A stretch of 64,000 nt of DNA from Xylaria sp. FL1777. Its lineage: Eukaryota > Ascomycota > Sordariomycetes > Xylariales > Xylariaceae. Below are positions 58,952 to 64,000 of the stretch, piece after piece. Numbering within the stretch: position 1 is the first letter of the stretch; each line of letters starts with the position of its first letter. A program made the position numbers and the translations under genes. The stretch lies in NCBI GenBank assembly GCA_022578965.1, contig MU400542.1:186001-250000 (forward strand), written 5' to 3'. The notes under the pieces are model-generated. The model was not told where the DNA came from, did no database searches, and saw nothing but the letters and a program-made list of their open reading frames with translations.

Positions 58952-61662
58952 TTTGCCGACAGGTGTATGTGTGCTCAATTCACTCTACGCTGGATTGGTC
59001 GCACAAGCTCAGGCCAAGGGCTCAGGCGTTCTCGCGCGCGTCGAGAGATCGTCGGGCGCTGCCGAGCAAGGGCGGCGTTGGACAATGGATCGGGATAGTC
59101 AAAGCGCCTTTGTTGGATGCATTGATACGATTGAGGACATCCGAAATAAAGGACAAGTATTCAAAGTAGGGGGAGAGTTCGACGACAGCGACTAGGTGAG
59201 ATTTAGGAGAGATACCTAGTTAGGTAAATGCACGTGTAGTCGTTTTACGACATTAGGAAAAAGCAAAATCGAGGGACGGTAGTAGTACGTAGTAATGTAA
59301 GGGGATGGGACAGTGGTTGAATTGAAGTTGATCGGCGCTCGAGTTTCTTAGTTGAAAATAAATTAAAGATAAGACGCCAGAAAAAATTGGGAGCGAGATG
59401 AGGTGACGCAACTGCCAAGAGCCAATATATAGGGAAGTAAGAACCACGATGGCTTGGCATTTGGGGGGAAACAATTCAGTTCGAATCCGCCGTTTTATAC
59501 CCAGCTCTTGCTGCATGATAACTATTTGATTGGCTTATTGAGAACGGCCCCATGGTTCCGGAAGGGGTAAGTTACCTGCTTCATGATAGGAGCAGCGACT
59601 CAGTGGGAAAAGGACCTCCTATACCACATGTACCTACCTACATGCTACCGTACTGGGATAGTAGTGTAGTAGGAGGTGGTATTATTAGCGGCTGACAGAA
59701 GCCTACATACATATGCGTATACCTATGCGTATGTATACAGCGGTACCCTGAGGCGCTATGTTTCAGCCTCTAGTAACTAGCCTATTACAGTAAGTCCGCA
59801 GGTCCCTGAAGCAACCTTGAACGGTTAAGGTTGGTTATAGTGTACATAGTGGCATCTTGGCATCTTGGTACAATAGCCTTTCTCTCCTAGAAAGCCAAGG
59901 CTTGATATAGGAGCTTTCCTATAATCAATAAACTCATGGTTGAAAACGCCCTGATAACTAGTTGAATAGCTAGTAAGCGCCTCTATTATGAATATCTACT
60001 GAGACATCAATTGCCGTTAGGTTACCCATGTTCACTTGCATGTGGCGCAGCTGCAACAGCTGATACATGTCTTAATATATACAACATACGCGTCCCTCTA
60101 CGTAAGCTTGCAGCGAGTCAGCGTTGGAGGTTTCTATACTCTGTCTCTGTCAATACGTTCTCAATTTTCTCCACCAATGCTCCCTTCCTTCTCGATTCAT
60201 GGCGAGTTTCATATTGTCTTAACATTCGCCGCAATATTTCTCCTATTTATATGATAAATGTCCCTTATCTATATCGTTGATCTTTATGTGAGATTGGACG
60301 ATTCAGTGGCGAAGCTGCAAGCCTAGTAATTTACTGACCATCGTGAATTCTAGCTTTTGAAAGCCCAACTACTTTATAACCCAAGGTCATCCCGACAAGA
60401 CCGAGAATCCGTGCCAAACTCAATTCTAGCGTGGCTAGATCATTGTTAAGAAAATTTCTGCGATAAATATTTCATGCGCCATCTATACCATGCGACTGGA
60501 GACAATTGACTGGCTGGCCGCGATCGTTTGTTGAGTAGATGAATATAAAAATCGATAATTGGGCAATGGTTGATGCTCGGCCAGCAAGCTGAGCTTAGTC
60601 TCATTGTTGATTGAAAGTATGATATCTAACAGGTCTCAAGCACCTGGACAGTCTTCAACTCACATCTTCAAGGACGGCCGTCATAAGGATGATTCCAACC
60701 CGAACGTTCTTATACCGTTGCATGTACATGGTCTTAAAAATGACGATAACGACTCAGTCATCTTAGACACGCCGCTGAACAGCGGGCCGTCTACATTGAC
60801 CTAGGAAAATAGACTGTCCGAATCAAGAAAGTCGAACGTTTAAGCCTCGGCGTTACCAAAGCATCGTTAGGACGCTCAGGACGAATATTACTAGCTCTAG
60901 CTGTCATAGTAACACTACATCAACATAGACATCAGCTACACATGCTCTACCATGTAAATATATAACCGTTATTGTTTGGGACCAACTAATCGATCGTAGG
61001 GAGTTGATTGAGGACTTAACTTGCTGGGAGTTAGATGTTAAGTACTCAAGTAAGTCTAGGCAAGGTAGGGTAGTTCTCCAACGATGGAACCTGAAGCTCA
61101 TAGATATTCCTTAAGTACTAATACTGTCATGAATCCTAAATGATCAGCTTGATTGAACCTCCTACTTCTATAAACTCAAGGGCCAACACTCGCCATATCC
61201 GTCAGTGTATTGACGGCTGGAAAACACAATGACAAGAGAAATAGATAAGAGAAAGAAAGGGAGAAAGGAAAACGACGCACATCTGCTTCTCTTTTCCATC
61301 GTTGGAGAACTGCCCTACCTTGCCTGGACTTACGGTACTTGAGTTGATAGTAGTAGGAGGTTCAATCAAGCTGATAATTTAGAATTCATGATAGTATTAG
61401 TACTTAAGGAATATCTATGAGTTTCAGAATAGCACATGAAAAGTGTGATGGTAGAGCAAGAAAACTTGGTATGGTATTGTCTGATAACACGACGCCACGT
61501 TAATGTTACATTTATACATGAAGACACCGCTGAAAAAAAAACCCATGACGCTTCATCCCTCATTGACCTCATCTACTCATGATCGTTCTCCCATCTATAG
61601 ACACAGCCACCGAAACCACCGAAAACATACATCATCCCGGCCGATTCTAGGTACAGACCACA
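58952..61662. other. Gene-free stretch of 2.7 kb
   Basis: No supported gene. It includes the OCH1 promoter side and palindromic words (near 59,700-59,735). A permuted inverted repeat lies at about 61,044-61,426 (separate entry). The small frame at 60,619-60,804 has an ATG but no family features. Confidence 0.5.
61044..61426. repeat. Permuted inverted repeat (about 45 bp and 90 bp arms)
   Basis: Segment A (about 61,044-61,087, TCTAGGCAAGGTAGGG) recurs inverted at 61,296-61,340. Segment B (about 61,090-61,180, GATATTCCTTAAGTACTAAT) recurs inverted at 61,338-61,426. A simple inverted repeat of A-B would give B'-A'; here the order is A'-B'. Mismatches in B include ACA to ATA and GGA to GAA. Confidence 0.8.
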
Positions 61663-62296
61663 TTACAAACCATGTCCTGCGGCAATTGTTAGTATCGAGT
61701 ATCAAACACCAGACACAAGACATGGGGATAAGAGACATACGGCCGAGCTGCTTCCCGCGCTTGGACACCTCTTTGGCGTGGTACTGCTTGATCTTGGCCC
61801 TCCGGGCCTCCTCGGCAGCTTCAAGCTCAAGCCTCTTGACCTCCTCGCGGGCCTCGCGGACCCTTAGGCGCGCGGCGGCGAGCGCGCGGTCGGCCTCGTG
61901 CTCCGCCATCTCGGCGCTCATGACGCGCTCCCTGGCCTGCAGGATGGAGGGGTCGATGTCTGGGTTTTTGCTGGTGCCGTGTCCGAAGGTGCGCGATAGC
62001 ACGCTGCGGCTACGGGACTGGGTGGAGACCGCGTCTTTACGATATGTGTTAGTAGACGTTTGATGTGTTCGTTTATGTTCTTGTATATTGAGTGAGAGTT
62101 AATAGGGTGTAGGAGAGGAAATACCGTGGTATGTACCTGACTGTCGTGAGCTGCTGGTGCTCGTCCGCGCTGGGACGGTGGACACGGGGGACGGTGAGCG
62201 GCGCCGTGAGCCGAAGAGGCCGTGTTTCTTCTCGGGCATTGGGGCAGGTTGCTCGATAACCTCGTCCTCGGGCCTATGATTAGAGAAGAGAGGCAT
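61663..62296 (-). CDS. Conserved fungal coiled-coil protein (3 exons), function unknown
   Basis: Exons on the minus strand are 62,137-62,296, 61,741-62,034 and 61,663-61,676, giving 155 residues. Introns of 102 and 64 nt have GTACAT and GTATGT donors and ACTAAC branches; phases agree. The last exon is only 14 nt and supplies the end of LGRHGL. The N-terminus is short and basic with Ser/Pro runs (KHGLFGSRRRSPSPV). The centre is a charged helix (PSILQARERVMSAEMAEHEA to VKRLELEAAEEARRAKIKQ) with heptad-like spacing, ending VSKRGKQLGR. The layout matches a family I remember as widespread and unnamed in filamentous ascomycetes. Confidence 0.75.
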
Positions 62297-63463
62297 TTTG
62301 AATGTGTAATGTGTGGTAAGGTTTTTTGCTGTGATAGTTGCTGTGTAGGTAGCTTAAGCTATGTGGCGTTGTACGACGAGCTCTGGTTGTAATTGAGGGA
62401 AGATGGTGTTAGCGATGAGGGCGGGCGGCCGTCGGTATTTTAACATCTCGATCTATATTGATATTTCGGTATCACAGTCAAGCGTCGATCCTCGCAATGC
62501 TGACGCAAACAGGTTTTACACGATCTGTTTGTGAGACGCCATCAACGGTGATAGCAGATGGGAGGACGATCTATCCAAATGACGTATGACCTCAGGTGAG
62601 TAGACCAATGATTATGGCCTGTAGTGTGGGACAGGCCGGCCACAGCCAATGAGAGGTGGGTTAGTGACGTGAGTAGTAATTTAGTGATGTTAGTATCTAC
62701 GTACCTACAGTACGTACAGTTTACTCCTCCAACAATTCTGCCAGCACCTGTACTGAAATAAACTAGCTTGTCCAGCCCATCTCTTAAGTGCACATACCGT
62801 TTCCCCTTTTTTCGGTGTTCTGTTATTGGTTGCTCATGTGATAATAGTTCGGGGTTTACATGTGGTCTTCGAATTCTGACGTGGGTACTAAGACCCCCAG
62901 GAACCGCTAAGATATTTTGACAGGGATTATTTACATATTCAGGGTCCAGCCCCGCCACGATGTCATGGCTTGCAGCTTGCTCTAGTCACCATACCATTTA
63001 CCAAGGCACAGACCTAAACGTCATGAAGAGTTATCGTATCAGCTTCAAGTGTATGTTCATTTCTCAATTTCTAGTGACTAGGTGTCCAGCCATGAACGAT
63101 GACTGTAAGCTAGTTGAGCTAACGATATGAACTATACGAGGGGGATTACCTCCTTCGAGAGTCTACATTGGGTATACGTGCATTGATCAAAGATTTTGTG
63201 TCATTCAACTTAAATGCGTGACTCGTGAACCGCTCAACTCCTATGTATCTGACCTCCTTTTCCATGGACCAATACTGACAGGCCATGTCACGGTTTGGGT
63301 TGTCCACCACGTCGTTCACGACCGCGAATACTCAATCTCAGTCAAGTAATGTATATCGTATTCTATGTAAACACGCCGGGCTAGTTCTTTAAGTAACCCT
63401 GTATACGCTTATAATCAACGTTAGTTAATTTGTCTTTATCATAATAGGATTAGATTATTAGAC
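62297..63463. other. Gene-free stretch of 1.2 kb
   Basis: Promoter side of the coiled-coil gene, then the 3' flank of the DUF3237 gene. A 138-codon minus-strand frame (62,542-62,958) matches no family I know. GTACGTACC-type words occur near 62,700-62,718. Confidence 0.5.
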
Positions 63464-64000
63464 CTACTCATAGATTAACTCCGAGCCTTTCCACAAACAG
63501 CTTCCTACCCACAAGCCGAAATTGACTTTCTCACTATAGCGCTCATCCGTCGTTTTCATAGACAGCGTGACCCTATATGTTATGAGCCTCGGATCCACGG
63601 AAGCTGCTTTCTCGGGGTCTTGGAGAGCACGCATCAACTCCGGCGGGCCTGTTCGGAAACCCCTGGTTTTACATTCTATACTATGTATAGCAAGTGGTCA
63701 GCTCTCACGCCGCCAAGTAAAGGCCCACATCATATCGACTCGGTAGATTAAAGAATTAGGATAACTTACAATGCTGGGATTTCGTCGGCCGTCTTCAAGC
63801 GATGCGTAGCCTCGACTTGAGTCGCAAAGGTCTTCCCGTAGGTCAAGTCCTGGCTATCTTGGCCACCGCTCTAATTCTCGTGGTCGCCTCATTAGCCTTT
63901 ATTCGCGGAAGAGGTAGAAAGAGTAATATTCTCTCATTTCGTGCTTGGTTCCAATATAGCGGTCTCTCACTTACAATGACTATGCCGTATCCTAACCGAC
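63464..64000 (-). CDS. DUF3237-domain protein, 3' part (cut by window edge)
   Basis: Exons on the minus strand are 63,464-63,680, 63,770-63,870 and 63,975 to beyond the edge. The introns (89 and 104 nt) have GTAAGT donors and TAG acceptors, and phases agree. The visible part reads GYGIVISGGQDSQDLTYGKT, ATHRLKTADEIPAF, IECKTRGFRTGPPE, VDPRLITYRVTLSMKTTDER and VNFGLWVGSCLWKGSELIYE. This is the usual C-terminal half of fungal DUF3237 proteins (beta-barrel fold, function not established). It stops slightly short of the common YDAY end. The start lies outside the window. Confidence 0.8.

Overview
The window is nuclear DNA of a filamentous ascomycete, most likely a Sordariomycete-like mould. The genes have short introns (44-275 nt) with GTAAGT/GTATGT/GTGAGT-type donors and CTAAC/CTGAC-type branch sites. 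The proteins belong to fungal families: an Est1-type domain, DUF6536, a FACPY-type C2H2 finger, a Spd1/Dif1 ribonucleotide reductase inhibitor, Och1 and DUF3237. One repeat is saturated with C-to-T changes, as expected from RIP (repeat-induced point mutation).

Layout. (1) 1-821: 3' end of an Est1-type protein gene. (2) 822-13,376: 12.5 kb with no gene I can support. (3) 13,377-16,041: a four-exon DUF6536 membrane-protein gene, followed by an orphan coding-like stretch to 16,344. (4) 16,658-33,239: a minus-strand C2H2 zinc-finger gene split by a 15,114-bp LTR retrotransposon (17,166-32,279). The element has 209-bp LTRs, a 5-bp target duplication (AATAG), a polypurine tract, and relics of protease, RT, RNase H and a DD35E integrase that share one reading frame. 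It is a Ty3/Gypsy element destroyed by RIP. About 7.5 kb after the integrase core, including a Gag-like zinc knuckle, is not explained by a standard Gypsy layout. (5) 33,240-40,933: mostly empty, with a small two-exon candidate and a three-exon gene for a disordered protein. (6) 40,934-62,296: a conserved housekeeping block holding a Gemin2 homologue, an RNR inhibitor, ribosomal protein eS27, phosducin-like Plp2, an LRR protein, a serine palmitoyltransferase small-subunit-like protein, an acyl-CoA synthetase, Och1-type mannosyltransferase and a coiled-coil protein. (7) 63,464-64,000: a DUF3237 gene running off the right edge.

The housekeeping block is an ordinary eukaryotic mixture (snRNP assembly, dNTP control, translation, chaperonin assistance, sphingolipid synthesis, N-glycan outer chains), not a pathway cluster. 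The left 40 kb is accessory-like: gene-poor, repeat-bearing, with fast-evolving families. Several genes (eS27, DUF3237, the 33.9-kb candidate, the 3' exon of the coiled-coil gene) have exons too short to show as ORFs and were read from splice signals and phase. All function calls come from reading the translations by eye; no database search was run.
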